From assembly GCF_015278315.1 (NCBI RefSeq), contig NZ_JADIJE010000003.1, forward strand, positions 124,001 to 188,000: a stretch of DNA of 64,000 nt, given 5' to 3'. The notes below the pieces were generated by a model that did not search any database, was not told the origin of the DNA, and worked only from the letters and a program-made list of their open reading frames with translations. The translations under genes were made by a program, and so were the position numbers. Below, one piece after another: positions 18,178-26,228 of the stretch. How positions within the stretch are numbered: position 1 is the first letter of the stretch; every line of letters begins with the position of its first letter. The stretch comes from Microbacterium ureisolvens. GTDB lineage: Bacteria > Actinomycetota > Actinomycetes > Actinomycetales > Microbacteriaceae.

Positions 18178-18906
18178 TCAGGGCTCCAACGGCTCCGTGA
18201 AGTAGCGGACCACCTTGCAATCGCCCGCCCGCTGCGGCGAATCCGGTGTCGGCACCGAACCGGGACCGCACAGCACCTGCACGCTCACCCGCACCTGCTC
18301 CTCGTACGCCGTCTCCCCGCCGCTCCCATCCGACCTGGTGAATGTCAACGTCAAATCCGACGTGCCGATCGACATGTCACCCGACGTGTCATCCGTCACG
18401 GGTACGTACGCGAGGTCACTGGTTTTCGTCGCGGTGACGCGACCCTGTTCGTTCGCGAGGGAGTCCCACTCCTCCTCGGGGAGAACCACGCCGGTGCGGA
18501 ACTCGACTTGGGACGCCTCCATTGCGGCCTGCTGGTCTGCTTCAGAGAGGTAGCGGGTGTCAGGGGTGAACCAGCTGTCGAGGTAGTCGAGCCACTCCTC
18601 ACGGGCGCTCTCCGTCGTGTCGAATGTCGCCGCAGCTTCGAGGGCGGCGCCGATGTACACCTCACGGTCCGTCGTGATCGGCTCCGGTAGCCAGCCCTGA
18701 TTTACGACCGACGCGTCCACGACGTCACCCGGCAGTTGCTCCGCCGTCGACGTCGGGGCAGTCGGCTGCGATGTCCCGGTCGGAACGGGTGCGGGCTGTC
18801 CAAGCAGCGAACTGACAACGATCGCCACGATCCCCGCGATGAGGACGAGTCCGCCGACGATGGCCCACACGAGTCCGCGGCGCCCTGAAGTCTGGTTCGT
18901 CGTCAC
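18178..18906 (-). CDS. Membrane-anchored conjugation protein, VirB8/TcpC-like
   Basis: This 242-residue bitopic protein has one membrane helix (about residues 11-33), a Pro/Thr/Ser-rich linker to about 60, and an extracytoplasmic domain of mixed helices and strands (85-240). Topology and operon position (first gene of the minus-strand transfer operon) match VirB8/TcpC-type scaffold proteins with NTF2-like domains, but the fold is inferred. Two cysteines near the end (VLCGPG and GDCKVV) may form a disulphide. The promoter of the whole transfer operon should lie in 18907-19200. Confidence 0.6.
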   Translation of the reverse strand: MTTNQTSGRRGLVWAIVGGLVLIAGIVAIVVSSLLGQPAPVPTGTSQPTAPTSTAEQLPGDVVDASVVNQGWLPEPITTDREVYIGAALEAAATFDTTESAREEWLDYLDSWFTPDTRYLSEADQQAAMEASQVEFRTGVVLPEEEWDSLANEQGRVTATKTSDLAYVPVTDDTSGDMSIGTSDLTLTFTRSDGSGGETAYEEQVRVSVQVLCGPGSVPTPDSPQRAGDCKVVRYFTEPLEP

Positions 18907-19088
18907 CGGTCAGCCCTCCTGATCATTCAGGACGGCAACCGTGCGCATACGGGACGCGCTGGGGGACGGTCGCCGTGACGGCATCATACGCACGAAAAGG
19001 GTTCTGGCCATGAAAATGTTCACATAGCTTGTGGAGAACTCGATCGGGGCCCAGCCTGGGGAGGGGCGGAGGCAGCGGAAACCCGTGG

Positions 19089-19108
19089 CGCGGGATTTTA
19101 GACCCGCG
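19089..19108. repeat. Inverted repeat CGCGGG/CCCGCG
   Basis: CGCGGG (19089-19094) and CCCGCG (19103-19108) flank an AT-rich 8-base loop (ATTTTAGA) in the otherwise GC-rich divergent control region. It could be an operator half-pair or an oriT stem. Confidence 0.45.
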
Positions 19109-19122
19109 ATCAGGGAATAGTC

Positions 19123-19142
19123 TGTCCCCACTTTGGGGGACA
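19123..19142. repeat. Inverted repeat TGTCCCC/GGGGACA
   Basis: Seven-base perfect arms at 19123-19129 and 19136-19142 are separated by six bases. A related TGTCCC/GGGACA pair occurs at 19652-19670, on the other side of the winged-helix regulator gene, which suggests a shared binding protein. Confidence 0.5.
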
Positions 19143-19215
19143 TGCTCCATCGAACTGGCCGAGTGGCCAGGTCGTACAGAAGCGATATCCTCCACATGGA
19201 GAACACCGTATAGCA

Positions 19216-19252
19216 ATATTCTTGGCAAGTAAACGGTTAAATCATATTCTTG
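19216..19252. promoter_or_regulatory. Direct repeat ATATTCTTG upstream of the wHTH gene
   Basis: Two identical 9-mers start 28 bp apart, the second ending four bases before the ATG at 19257. The position fits an autoregulatory operator covering the promoter and start region; the transcript may be leaderless because no ribosome-binding site is visible. Confidence 0.4.
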
Positions 19253-19256
19253 CTGT

Positions 19257-19580
19257 ATGCCTCGACTCGCGCAGCCGGCCGGATCCGAAGACGCCGAAGA
19301 GCCTATCGCCCTCCTCGGCAGCCTCGTCAAAACCGCCATCCTCCGCTACCTCCGCACCAATCCGGGCGTGCCCATCCGTCCGATCTGCGACGCCCTCGAG
19401 CTCGGCGCGAGCACCATCCAACCCCGCCTCAATGAACTCGAAGCCGCTGGTCTCGTCATCTCCGACCCGCCGTACGACGAGGCCCACCCGCGACGCGGGA
19501 TCTGGGTCAGGTACCGCGTCAACAATGAAGCCGTCACTGACCTGTATCTCCGCCTTGGATTCGCGATCGGCGAATTCTGA
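19257..19580 (+). CDS. Winged-helix (ArsR-like) transcriptional regulator
   Basis: This 107-residue protein has one winged-helix domain. Helices at about 22-35 (GSLVKTAILRYLRTN) and 40-48 precede the recognition helix GASTIQPRLNELEAAGLV near 52-69. The wing contains DEAHPRRGIWVRYRV. No metal-binding cysteine motif is present, so it is not a metal-sensing ArsR. It is divergent from the transfer operon and lies next to the excisionase gene, so it probably controls transfer or excision. The ATG at 19257 lacks a clear ribosome-binding site. Confidence 0.75.
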   Translation: MPRLAQPAGSEDAEEPIALLGSLVKTAILRYLRTNPGVPIRPICDALELGASTIQPRLNELEAAGLVISDPPYDEAHPRRGIWVRYRVNNEAVTDLYLRLGFAIGEF

Positions 19581-19590
19581 TCCCACGGCG

Positions 19591-19622
19591 TGAGGTCGCG
19601 GGTTCAAGCCCCGCTCTTGCTA
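19591..19622 (+). other. tRNA 3'-end-like sequence, candidate attachment core
   Basis: The stretch folds as the 3' end of a tRNA: a 5-bp T-stem GCGGG/CCCGC (19598-19602 and 19610-19614) with loop TTCAAGC, preceded by a GAGGTC-like variable region and followed by seven acceptor bases TCTTGCT and a discriminator A. No D-arm or anticodon arm precedes it, so it is not a gene. Integrative elements duplicate tRNA 3' ends as att cores, and excisionase/integrase genes start 175 bp further on. The matching full tRNA or second core is not in the window. Confidence 0.45.
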
Positions 19623-19651
19623 CAGGAGAATCTCGTTTGACCGGGGTTTCT

Positions 19652-19670
19652 TGTCCCATCTGAAGGGACA
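19652..19670. repeat. Inverted repeat TGTCCC/GGGACA
   Basis: Six-base perfect arms at 19652-19657 and 19665-19670 with a 7-base loop, in the gap before the excisionase gene. It resembles the repeat at 19123-19142 and may be a second operator for a regulator of the element. Confidence 0.45.
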
Positions 19671-19796
19671 GGGATTGGATGTATTCAACATCTATCCGCC
19701 CGCTTTTGCGCTCGAAGCGGCGATCTACGCATTCCTGGCGACAAGGTGCTCGATGCGTCTCGGCCAGTCTCGGTCGGGCTGGTGCACCGTGTTGCC

Positions 19797-20033
19797 ATGA
19801 ACAGCGAGCAGCTTTCGGGGCTTGGCCTAGAGCCGATGGTGACAACCAGCGAGCTCGCGGACTACCTCCGCGTGGACGTGCAGGCGATTTACGACCTGCG
19901 TTGTCATGATCGCGGGCCGAAAGGCGTGCGTGTGGGGCGTGAGTTGCGGTTCCGCGTGTCGGACGTGAAGTCCTGGCTCGATGCGATGCGTGAGCCCGAT
20001 CCGCAGTCGGTGATCGTGGCTGGTGAACTCTAA
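19797..20033 (+). CDS. xis: Excisionase / MerR-like helix-turn-helix protein
   Basis: This 78-residue DNA-binding protein has the excisionase-type HTH: MVTTSELADYLRVDVQAIYDL, then GVRVGRELRFRVSDVKSWLD, which fits the helix_turn_helix excisionase family. It directs the integrase toward excision by bending att DNA. Its TAA overlaps the integrase ATG (TAATG), the standard xis-int arrangement. ATG 19797 was chosen for fit to the family; ATG 19887 is a shorter option. Confidence 0.82.
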   Translation: MNSEQLSGLGLEPMVTTSELADYLRVDVQAIYDLRCHDRGPKGVRVGRELRFRVSDVKSWLDAMREPDPQSVIVAGEL

Positions 20034-20898
20034 TGGCCGGGCGACCGCGAACGCCGATCGGAACCCTCGGTGACATTGCCGTCCGGGAAGTGCTGCCCGG
20101 GAAGTTCATTGCCACGACCCGGTTTCGCGACTGGGACGGGCAGGCTCGCCAGGTCAGCGCGACGGCCGGCAGCCGAGCCGGCGCGCGATCCGAGCTGAAG
20201 TTGCGACTCGTAGAGCGCCAGCAGCAGGCGGCGGATGGCGCCCTATCCGCCGAATCCTCCTTCCGTGAGCTTGCGGACGCCTGGCGGCAGGACATGCTCA
20301 TGAGCGCAGACTTGTCAGATGGCACCAAAGGGACTTACGAGCGCGAACTGCGCACGCTGGTGCTGCCGACCTTCGAGCACTTCACGGTGCGCGAGGTCAC
20401 GGTGAGTCGCGTCGAGCGCTTCCTTCAGGTGCAGCGCGCGAAGCCCTACCCGCGAGCCAAGCACTCTAGGACGATCCTGAGCATGGTGATGGGCTTCGCC
20501 GTGCGCCGCGAGATCATCGCGCGGACCCGACGAAGGGCACATCGCGGATGAAGAAGCCGAAGAAGGTTCCCAGGGCGCTGACCGACCAGCAGCTCGCGTT
20601 GATTCGATGTGCGGCCCGCGAGTGGCGCACCGGAGAGGGAGTGCTCAGTCCTCGGCCCGACGGTCAGGTGCGTGATGTGATCGAAGTGATGCTCGGTACA
20701 GCCACCCGGATCGGGGAGGTGCTTGCCATCCGAAAGCGCGATCTCGAAATGACCGCGAGCCCTCCGACGGTGGCCATCAACGGCACCCTCGTCGTGCGTA
20801 AGAGGGTCGGAGTGATCCGTCAACCCAAGCCGAAGACCGACGAGTCGAACCGGGTGGTCGCGGTCCCGTCCTTCGCGGCCGAAGTGATCCGGCGACGA
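20033..20898 (+). pseudogene. int: Tyrosine integrase, 5' part (frameshifted and interrupted)
   Basis: The first frame (20033-20551) gives the arm-binding and SAM-like core-binding domains of a phage-type integrase. The reading frame then shifts by one base near 20525: after EIIAR the expected continuation ADPTKGTSRMKKPKKV is in the frame of the ATG at 20548. That frame carries the first catalytic arginine (GTATRIGEVLAIRKRD) and VVAVPSFAAEVIRRR, then loses homology at 20898. The missing catalytic C-terminus lies at 38636-38905. The gene is therefore broken twice, by a probable single-base deletion and by a 17.7-kb insertion. Confidence 0.85.
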
Positions 20899-21030
20899 TA
20901 CTGGCGACGCGTTCCGCGAACGCCGGCGCCACGCACGCTCGTACGGCGTCCACCGTGCGGGTCGGTCGGTGATGTCCTCACCGTTGCGTTTCACGCGTTC
21001 CCAGTTCGGGTCCAAGCCGGCACGCAGCTA
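20899..21030 (-). pseudogene. Gene fragment at the left end of the inserted block
   Basis: On the minus strand, about 40 codons with strong G/C third positions read LDPNWERVKRNGEDITDRP onward and stop matching any gene pattern at the integrase junction. It looks like a gene cut by the recombination that placed the 17.7-kb block in the integrase gene. Family not recognised. Confidence 0.3.
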
Positions 21031-21049
21031 GGCGAGTTCGAGTTCGGGA

Positions 21050-21268
21050 TTGGCGCGTGAATGTGCGGCCACGCGCGGTGCCGTGCTCGCGACCACGTAC
21101 GTTGCCGTCATCACGCCCGTTAGAGCGGTCAGTCGTAAAGACGGAGTCGCGATCGAGATCCGCCGGGCCATCCTCCTTGGTCGCCTTGAGTCAGGAAAAA
21201 GGCTCACCGAGGCCGGACTGACCGATACCGGATTCGGTCATACACGCGACGCGAACACGGCGAGCTGA
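21050..21268 (+). pseudogene. GntR-like regulator remnant
   Basis: The frame contains KDGVAIEIRRAILLGRLESGKRL near residues 29-51, the typical start of a GntR/FadR winged helix (AIEIRRAILLGRLxxGKRLTE), but the recognition helix and ligand domain are absent. The sequence turns unrelated after RLTEAGL. It is probably a decayed regulator at the left edge of the catabolic block. The following 21269-21430 contains no convincing gene. Confidence 0.35.
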
Positions 21269-21437
21269 TGGAGTTGATCCGGACCCGGGACACCACGACG
21301 ATCGCTGCCGTTTCGCCGCTCGGACTGTCGAGCGAGGGCAAGATCTCGTGGGCTATCTATCGCCTTAGCTTCGAGTCTGAGTATGTAAGTCTCGTATGGC
21401 GCCAGCACGGCCCCCCGCTACACCAGCGAGAACCGGT

Positions 21438-21481
21438 CTGTCCGACAATAACTGGACTAACAGGCTCCACTTGTCGGACAA
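21438..21481. promoter_or_regulatory. Operator pair (TTGTC-S-GACAA) before the racemase-family gene
   Basis: Two 11-bp palindromes, CTGTCCGACAA (21438-21448, one mismatch) and TTGTCGGACAA (21471-21481, perfect), have centres 33 bp apart. They sit 44-87 bp before the ATG at 21525. The same palindrome recurs before 23549 and 30059. The likely reader is the GntR protein encoded at 22691. Confidence 0.75.
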
Positions 21482-21524
21482 TACAACGAGCGGGTGCCCG
21501 CGACACGTATCAAAGAGGAGTCTC

Positions 21525-22595
21525 ATGGCTGCCGCATCCCTGATTATGGATGCCGTTGAAGTTCACGCCGAAGGCGAAGCCGGTCGAGTCATCACTAACG
21601 GAGCCGACTTCGTACAGGGCTCGACGATGGCGGAACGCTTCGAATACTGCAGGACGCACCTAGATCACATCCGTCGCCTGCTGATCCGAGAGCCGCGGGG
21701 TTATCCCGGGATGTGCGCCGTGTTCTTGCTGCCGCCGATAAGTGACGAAGCCGACTTCGGCATCGTGGTCCTGGAGCAGGCCGGCTTCACGCCCATGTCG
21801 GGCTCCAACACGATCTGCACCGTGACTGCCGTAATCGAAGCTGGGCTGCTTCCGGCTGTAGAACCCGTCACTCAGGTCACCCTCGAGACGGCGGTTGGGC
21901 TCGTTCGAGTGGACGCCGAGGTGCGGAATGGAAAGGTCCTGTCAGTCACCATCCGAAACGTGCCAGCGTTCGTCGTGGGCCTGGACGTGCCGCTGGAAGT
22001 CGAAGGGTTCGGAACGGTGCCAGCCGACATCGTATTCGGCGGCCAGTTCTACGCCCAGGTCGATGCCGCGTCTCTAGGCCTGGAGTTACACCCCTCCAAT
22101 GGCAAGGAGCTCGTACGGGCCGGCGCCCTCATCAAACTGGCAGCCTTGGAACAGGCTCCGGTCGAACATCCCCTTAACCCCGAGATAAATCACGTCAACC
22201 TGGTGATGTTGCACTCGGGCGCGCACCTGCCAGGGAAGCAGGCGCGCAACACCGTTGTTTCGCCTGCTGAAGGGATTCGCATCGATGACCCCCGGTCCTG
22301 GACTGGGGCCCTAGATCGCTCGCCATGCGGAACCGGGACAAGCGGACGCATGGCAGCCTTGCACGCCCGCGGCGAGCTTCGACTCGACGAGGAGTTCCGC
22401 CACAAGGGCATTCTCGACACAGAATTCGTAGGAAAGCTCGTCGGGACAACCGAGATCGGCGGCCGGCCCGCAGTGCTCCCCACCATTCGCGGACGCGGAT
22501 GGGTGACCGGAACCGCGCGGTGGACCCTCGACCCAACCGACCCCTTCCCGGACGGTTACACCGTCGGGGACATCTGGGGACCGGAGACCGAGTAG
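21525..22595 (+). CDS. Proline racemase-family enzyme (4-hydroxyproline epimerase-like, Ser/Cys type)
   Basis: This 356-residue proline racemase superfamily protein has the two active-site loops at their usual places. The second keeps its cysteine (SPCGTGTSGRMA, Cys268). The first reads PMSGSNTIC, with Ser92 where 4-hydroxyproline epimerases have cysteine (MCGH type). Ser/Cys variants are known in the superfamily and can act on hydroxyprolines, so epimerase or related dehydratase activity is likely but not certain. ATG 21525 follows an ideal AAAGAGGAG site. Context (DapA-family lyase, FAD dehydrogenase, amino-acid importer) fits a hydroxyproline pathway. Two operator palindromes lie just upstream. 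Confidence 0.82.
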   Translation: MAAASLIMDAVEVHAEGEAGRVITNGADFVQGSTMAERFEYCRTHLDHIRRLLIREPRGYPGMCAVFLLPPISDEADFGIVVLEQAGFTPMSGSNTICTVTAVIEAGLLPAVEPVTQVTLETAVGLVRVDAEVRNGKVLSVTIRNVPAFVVGLDVPLEVEGFGTVPADIVFGGQFYAQVDAASLGLELHPSNGKELVRAGALIKLAALEQAPVEHPLNPEINHVNLVMLHSGAHLPGKQARNTVVSPAEGIRIDDPRSWTGALDRSPCGTGTSGRMAALHARGELRLDEEFRHKGILDTEFVGKLVGTTEIGGRPAVLPTIRGRGWVTGTARWTLDPTDPFPDGYTVGDIWGPETE

Positions 22596-22690
22596 AACCT
22601 CCCCGCCGCGTCAGTTGTGCTCCCTGGCATCGACTGGACTCGGCCGCTAAGGTAACCGGAACGACGCCGCCGAGGCAGAGTGGACCGCTG

Positions 22691-23410
22691 ATGACAAGTG
22701 AGAGCAGCCAACAGTCGCCGCTCCTGACGCCAGGGCAGACCCGGAAGGAAGCAGCGCTTGCTTCTTTGCGCAAGGCGATCCTGACCGGCGAGATCGGCCC
22801 CGGGGACCCGGTTCGCGAGGTTCAGATGGCTGAGGCACTCGATGTCAGTCGTTCGACTCTCCGAGAGGCAGTGCAAACTCTGGTTCACGAGGGCTTGCTC
22901 GTTCAGGAGAAGTACAAGGGCGTCCGCGTCGCTCGCCTGAACCGCAAGAGTGTCGAGGACCTGGGAGAGGTCCGCGTCAAGCTCGAAACGATGGCGGCAC
23001 AGAAGATCGCGAAGGATCCCACCGGCAAGAGCCAGAAGATGCTCAGGGAAGCTTTAGAGGAATATCTAGCATCGGGAGACCTCGAGGATCCGGTGGCGGA
23101 GCAGGCCACCCATCTTGCGCTCCATAGAACGGTGTGGTTCGCCCCGGGCAATGAGGTCCTCCAGCGCGTATGGACCAGCATCGAAAGCTTCGTGAACCTC
23201 AGCACCGCGACCAACCTCGCCGCGCACCACGGCGATGTCGCGCGCCAGCATAGGCGGCACACCGAATATGTCGAATGCATCCTCGCCGGCGACGATGACG
23301 CCATCGCGGCGATGGTCGAGGATCACGTGCTCGACAACGTCCTGCTCTACCGGCTGCGTCCGGGATTCGATGCGCTGGCGTCCCAACGCCGGGCGGACTT
23401 TCTTCTGTAA
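22691..23410 (+). CDS. GntR-family (FadR/FCD type) transcriptional regulator
   Basis: This 239-residue regulator has an N-terminal winged helix (EAALASLRKAILTGEIGPGDPVREVQMAEALDVSRSTLREAV, cut here into its elements near 17-62). An all-helical FCD ligand domain follows, with histidines placed for metal or carboxylate binding (HLALHRTVW near 143 and RQHRRHTEYVECIL near 182). FCD regulators bind small acids and recognise short palindromes. The three palindrome pairs TTGTC-S-GACAA in this block are its probable operators. The gene starts 95 bp after the racemase-family gene and lacks its own copy of the palindrome, so it may be co-transcribed. Confidence 0.88.
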   Translation: MTSESSQQSPLLTPGQTRKEAALASLRKAILTGEIGPGDPVREVQMAEALDVSRSTLREAVQTLVHEGLLVQEKYKGVRVARLNRKSVEDLGEVRVKLETMAAQKIAKDPTGKSQKMLREALEEYLASGDLEDPVAEQATHLALHRTVWFAPGNEVLQRVWTSIESFVNLSTATNLAAHHGDVARQHRRHTEYVECILAGDDDAIAAMVEDHVLDNVLLYRLRPGFDALASQRRADFLL

Positions 23411-23495
23411 CGATCGTGTGACAGCGCCGTAAACCTCCCGCGGCACTTCATCCCGATTGCTCTTCGGGGGTTGACGCTGCTCAAGCGGTCGCATA

Positions 23496-23529
23496 TTGTC
23501 CAACGAGAACACCCCATCTTGTCGGACAA
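23496..23529. promoter_or_regulatory. Operator pair before the DapA-family gene
   Basis: TTGTCCAACGA (23496-23506, two mismatches) and TTGTCGGACAA (23519-23529, perfect) have centres 23 bp apart, about one helical turn less than in the pair at 21438. They end 20 bp before the ATG at 23549. Confidence 0.72.
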
Positions 23530-23548
23530 AAATGTAAGGACCGAGCCG

Positions 23549-24466
23549 ATGTCGACTTCCACGCCCATCTCCGGTATCTACCCCGCCGTAGTCACGCCGC
23601 TGATCGCGGACGGCTCCACTATTGACTTCGCAGCGCTTGAGCGGCATGTGGAGCGCCTCATTACGGCTGGCGTGTCCGGCCTCATCGTCGGCGGAACGAC
23701 TGGTGAGTTCACGACTCTGAGCAAGGATGAGCGCAAGGCTCTGCACGCCGCTGCCGTGAAGGCTGCAGCCGGTCGCGTCCCCGTTTTCGTCCAGACCGGT
23801 GCACTCACGACCCTGGAGGCGATCGAGCTCACCGAGCACGCGAAGTCCATCGGCGCCTCGGCGGTCATGGTGATCGCCCCGTACTACGAGGGGCTGACGT
23901 TCGCCGAGGTCAAGCAGTACTACACCGACATCACGTCTGCCGTCGACATCCCCGTGATGATCTACTACTTCCCCGACGCAACTCGCATCTCGTTGTCAGT
24001 TGAGGAACTGGCCGAACTCGCTGACCTGCCCGGCATCTCTTACGTCAAGTTCAGCTCCGACGAGCTCGACGTCTTCAACACGGCTCGGGAGCAACTCGCG
24101 GGACGGATCCAGTTCATCAACGGCATGGACGGCGAGCTCTTCTCGACCCTCGCGGAAGGCTCCGACTCGGTCGTGCTCGGCTCCGCGAACATCATCCCTG
24201 AACTCGCCGTCCGGATCTACAACGCCGTCAAGAACGGCGACCTCGAGGAAGCCCGCGAACTGTGGGCGCCGATCGAGCCGCTCATGCAGTTCCTCGAGAG
24301 CAGCGCCTACGTTGTCAAGGTCAAGGCCGCCCTCGAGATCCTCGGCCAAAGCGTCGGCCCCGTTCGACGCCCCCTGCTTCCCCTCACCGAGGAAGAGCGC
24401 GCCGAGCTCGCACAGCTCGTCAGCGCCCTGCCCACTCCCGTCAGCAGCACTTCCGCATCGCAGTAA
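23549..24466 (+). CDS. DapA/dihydrodipicolinate synthase-family lyase (pyrroline-hydroxycarboxylate deaminase-like)
   Basis: This 305-residue class I aldolase-fold enzyme has the family motif GGTTGEFTTLSKDER near 44-58, the catalytic-tyrosine region MIYYFPDAT near 138 and the Schiff-base lysine in ISYVKFSSDELDV near 165. The family includes 1-pyrroline-4-hydroxy-2-carboxylate deaminase, the ring-opening step of D-hydroxyproline breakdown. That identity is inferred from the racemase-family and FAD-dehydrogenase neighbours. ATG 23549 follows TAAGGA. It leads the operon with the importer genes and is preceded by an operator pair. Confidence 0.85.
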   Translation: MSTSTPISGIYPAVVTPLIADGSTIDFAALERHVERLITAGVSGLIVGGTTGEFTTLSKDERKALHAAAVKAAAGRVPVFVQTGALTTLEAIELTEHAKSIGASAVMVIAPYYEGLTFAEVKQYYTDITSAVDIPVMIYYFPDATRISLSVEELAELADLPGISYVKFSSDELDVFNTAREQLAGRIQFINGMDGELFSTLAEGSDSVVLGSANIIPELAVRIYNAVKNGDLEEARELWAPIEPLMQFLESSAYVVKVKAALEILGQSVGPVRRPLLPLTEEERAELAQLVSALPTPVSSTSASQ

Positions 24467-24503
24467 CCCGAGCCAAGAAGCACCATCGAAGGAGATGTAA
24501 GTC

Positions 24504-25376
24504 ATGGTCCGCAAGAAGAACTCGCCGAAGACCGCCACGTATGTGATGGCCGCGATCGGCGTTGTGATCCTGGCTGTCGGTGCCGGCGTGATCGCCGGCA
24601 CCTGGGCAGGCAACAACAGCGCAGCGAATGCCGCCACCGCTGATGGCCCCACCTGGATCAACGAGATCAAGCAGCGAGGCGAGCTCCGCGTCGGATGCGC
24701 TGAGGCCTCGCCTGCGATCACGGTCCAGAGCGACGGCACCTGCACCGGTCCCGACCTGCTGCCGCTGCAGGACGTCGCGGAAGCGCTGGACGTCAAGTTC
24801 GTCACGGTCGCCACGACCTGGCAGAACATCATCGCTGGATTGCAGGCCGGCCAATACGACATCGCAGCCGACCTCGACCAGACCATCGAGCGCACGCTGT
24901 CCATCCAGTACACCAACCCTTCGTGGTCCTACCCCGCGGTCTTCCTGGTCAAGCGAGACAGCGGCATCACCACCGCCGACCAGATCCTCACCTCCACCAC
25001 CCCCGTCGCGGTGGCACAGGGCACCTCGCAGGATCGAGCGATCAGCGAGGTCGTGACGACGGAGCCGCTGCGCGTTGACAACTACCAGAACGCCGCCAGC
25101 GCCGTGAACGCCGGACGTGCGACCGCCGTGTTCACGGACCTTGGTGTGGCGGTGCAGAACGCGCAGGAAGACCCGACCTGGGGAATCATCGTCCCGGATC
25201 CCCGCATCCTCGAGGTGTGGGTGAGCTATGGCGTTCCGCAGGATGTGGACGCACAATCCCTCCAGGTGCTGAACATCGCGATCGACCAGGCAGTGCTGTC
25301 CGGCGACATGGAGCGAGGCTTTGCCGAGGCCGGCTACATCGACGTCGAGTTCCTGGGCGACCTCGAGATCAAGTAA
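24504..25376 (+). CDS. Amino-acid ABC transporter substrate-binding protein
   Basis: This 290-residue SBP_bac_3-type protein has one uncleaved-looking N-terminal membrane helix (about 12-32) instead of a lipobox, then the bilobal binding domain starting IKQRGELRVGCAEASPA. Further family marks are LQDVAEALDVKFVTVATTWQNIIAGLQAGQYDIAADL and ERTLSIQYTNPSW. It captures a polar amino or imino acid for the permease and ATPase downstream. It starts 37 bp after the lyase gene, with GAAGGAGATG before it. Confidence 0.88.
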   Translation: MVRKKNSPKTATYVMAAIGVVILAVGAGVIAGTWAGNNSAANAATADGPTWINEIKQRGELRVGCAEASPAITVQSDGTCTGPDLLPLQDVAEALDVKFVTVATTWQNIIAGLQAGQYDIAADLDQTIERTLSIQYTNPSWSYPAVFLVKRDSGITTADQILTSTTPVAVAQGTSQDRAISEVVTTEPLRVDNYQNAASAVNAGRATAVFTDLGVAVQNAQEDPTWGIIVPDPRILEVWVSYGVPQDVDAQSLQVLNIAIDQAVLSGDMERGFAEAGYIDVEFLGDLEIK

Positions 25377-25415
25377 CGCGGCACCGCAAAACCCACGTCC
25401 GAAAAGGAGTGACGC

Positions 25416-26228
25416 ATGGGCTATCAATTTGACTGGTCGATCATCGACCAGGTGTGGCCGGCCCTCATGCAGGGCCTCACCACAACGCTGCTGATCGCGG
25501 TGATCACGATCCTGATCAGTTCCGTGCTGGCCTTCCCCGTTGCGTTCGCACGCATGTCGGAGATCGGCATCATCCGTTGGATCGCGCAGATCTACATCGA
25601 GATCTTCCGGTGCACCCCGATGCTGGTGCAGCTCATCTGGGTGTTCTACGCGCTTCCCGCTTTGACCGGGGTCGCCTTCCCCAGCCTGTTCACGGTGATC
25701 GTGGCCCTGACCCTAAACCTCACCGCCTTCATGGCAGAGGTGTACCGCGCAGGCCTGCAGTCGGTCCCGAAGGAGCAGATCGAGGCGGCCGAAGTGCTGC
25801 AGCTGTCGCGCTTCAGCATCATGCGACTGATCGTGATCCCGCAGGCCTTCAAGCAGCAGATCCCCGCAGTCCTGTCGCTGAACATCCAGCTGTTCAAGGA
25901 CACCTCGCTGGTATCGGTGCTCGGGGTCGCGGAGATCACGTTCCAGGGCAACGTGATGGCTAGCCAGACTTACCGCCCCATGGAAGTGTTCACATTGGTG
26001 GCGCTGGTGTACTTCGCCTTCGCGTTCCCGGCCACGCTCATCACCAGTTACATCGAGCGACGCATGATCCGGCAAGGGAACCGGCCGACAAAGGGCAGCA
26101 AGTCGCTGCTGGCTGGTCTCCTTCCCGGGCAGCGGCCGGGTCCGGTGGTTGCGGAGACCACGGAGGACGCCAACAGCGACGTTCGACCGGATGCCACGGC
26201 GAACATTCGTACGGGAGGGAGCAGCTAA
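25416..26228 (+). CDS. Amino-acid ABC transporter permease (HisM/GlnP type)
   Basis: This 270-residue membrane protein has five or six helices and the EAA loop characteristic of polar amino-acid permeases (VPKEQIEAAEVLQLSRF near 116-132). Early LIQGL-like QGLTTTLLIAVITILISS and IFRCTPMLVQLIWVFY are typical for the family. The C-terminus is a 40-residue polar extension rich in Pro/Thr/Asp. A single permease gene suggests a homodimer. AAAAGGAGTG precedes ATG 25416, and its stop overlaps the ATPase start. Confidence 0.92.
   Translation: MGYQFDWSIIDQVWPALMQGLTTTLLIAVITILISSVLAFPVAFARMSEIGIIRWIAQIYIEIFRCTPMLVQLIWVFYALPALTGVAFPSLFTVIVALTLNLTAFMAEVYRAGLQSVPKEQIEAAEVLQLSRFSIMRLIVIPQAFKQQIPAVLSLNIQLFKDTSLVSVLGVAEITFQGNVMASQTYRPMEVFTLVALVYFAFAFPATLITSYIERRMIRQGNRPTKGSKSLLAGLLPGQRPGPVVAETTEDANSDVRPDATANIRTGGSS

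Larger units (their letters stand above)
18907..19256. promoter_or_regulatory. Divergent control region of the transfer operon
   Basis: This 350-bp stretch has no gene. It separates the minus-strand transfer operon from a plus-strand winged-helix regulator gene. It contains two compact inverted repeats (19089-19108 and 19123-19142) and two direct copies of ATATTCTTG (19216-19224 and 19244-19252) just before the regulator. It is the best candidate in the element for operators, and possibly for oriT. Confidence 0.5.

Noticed and set aside
19591..19622. A complete tRNA gene
   Set aside because: Only the T-arm and acceptor 3' strand can be drawn; no D-arm or anticodon arm precedes them.
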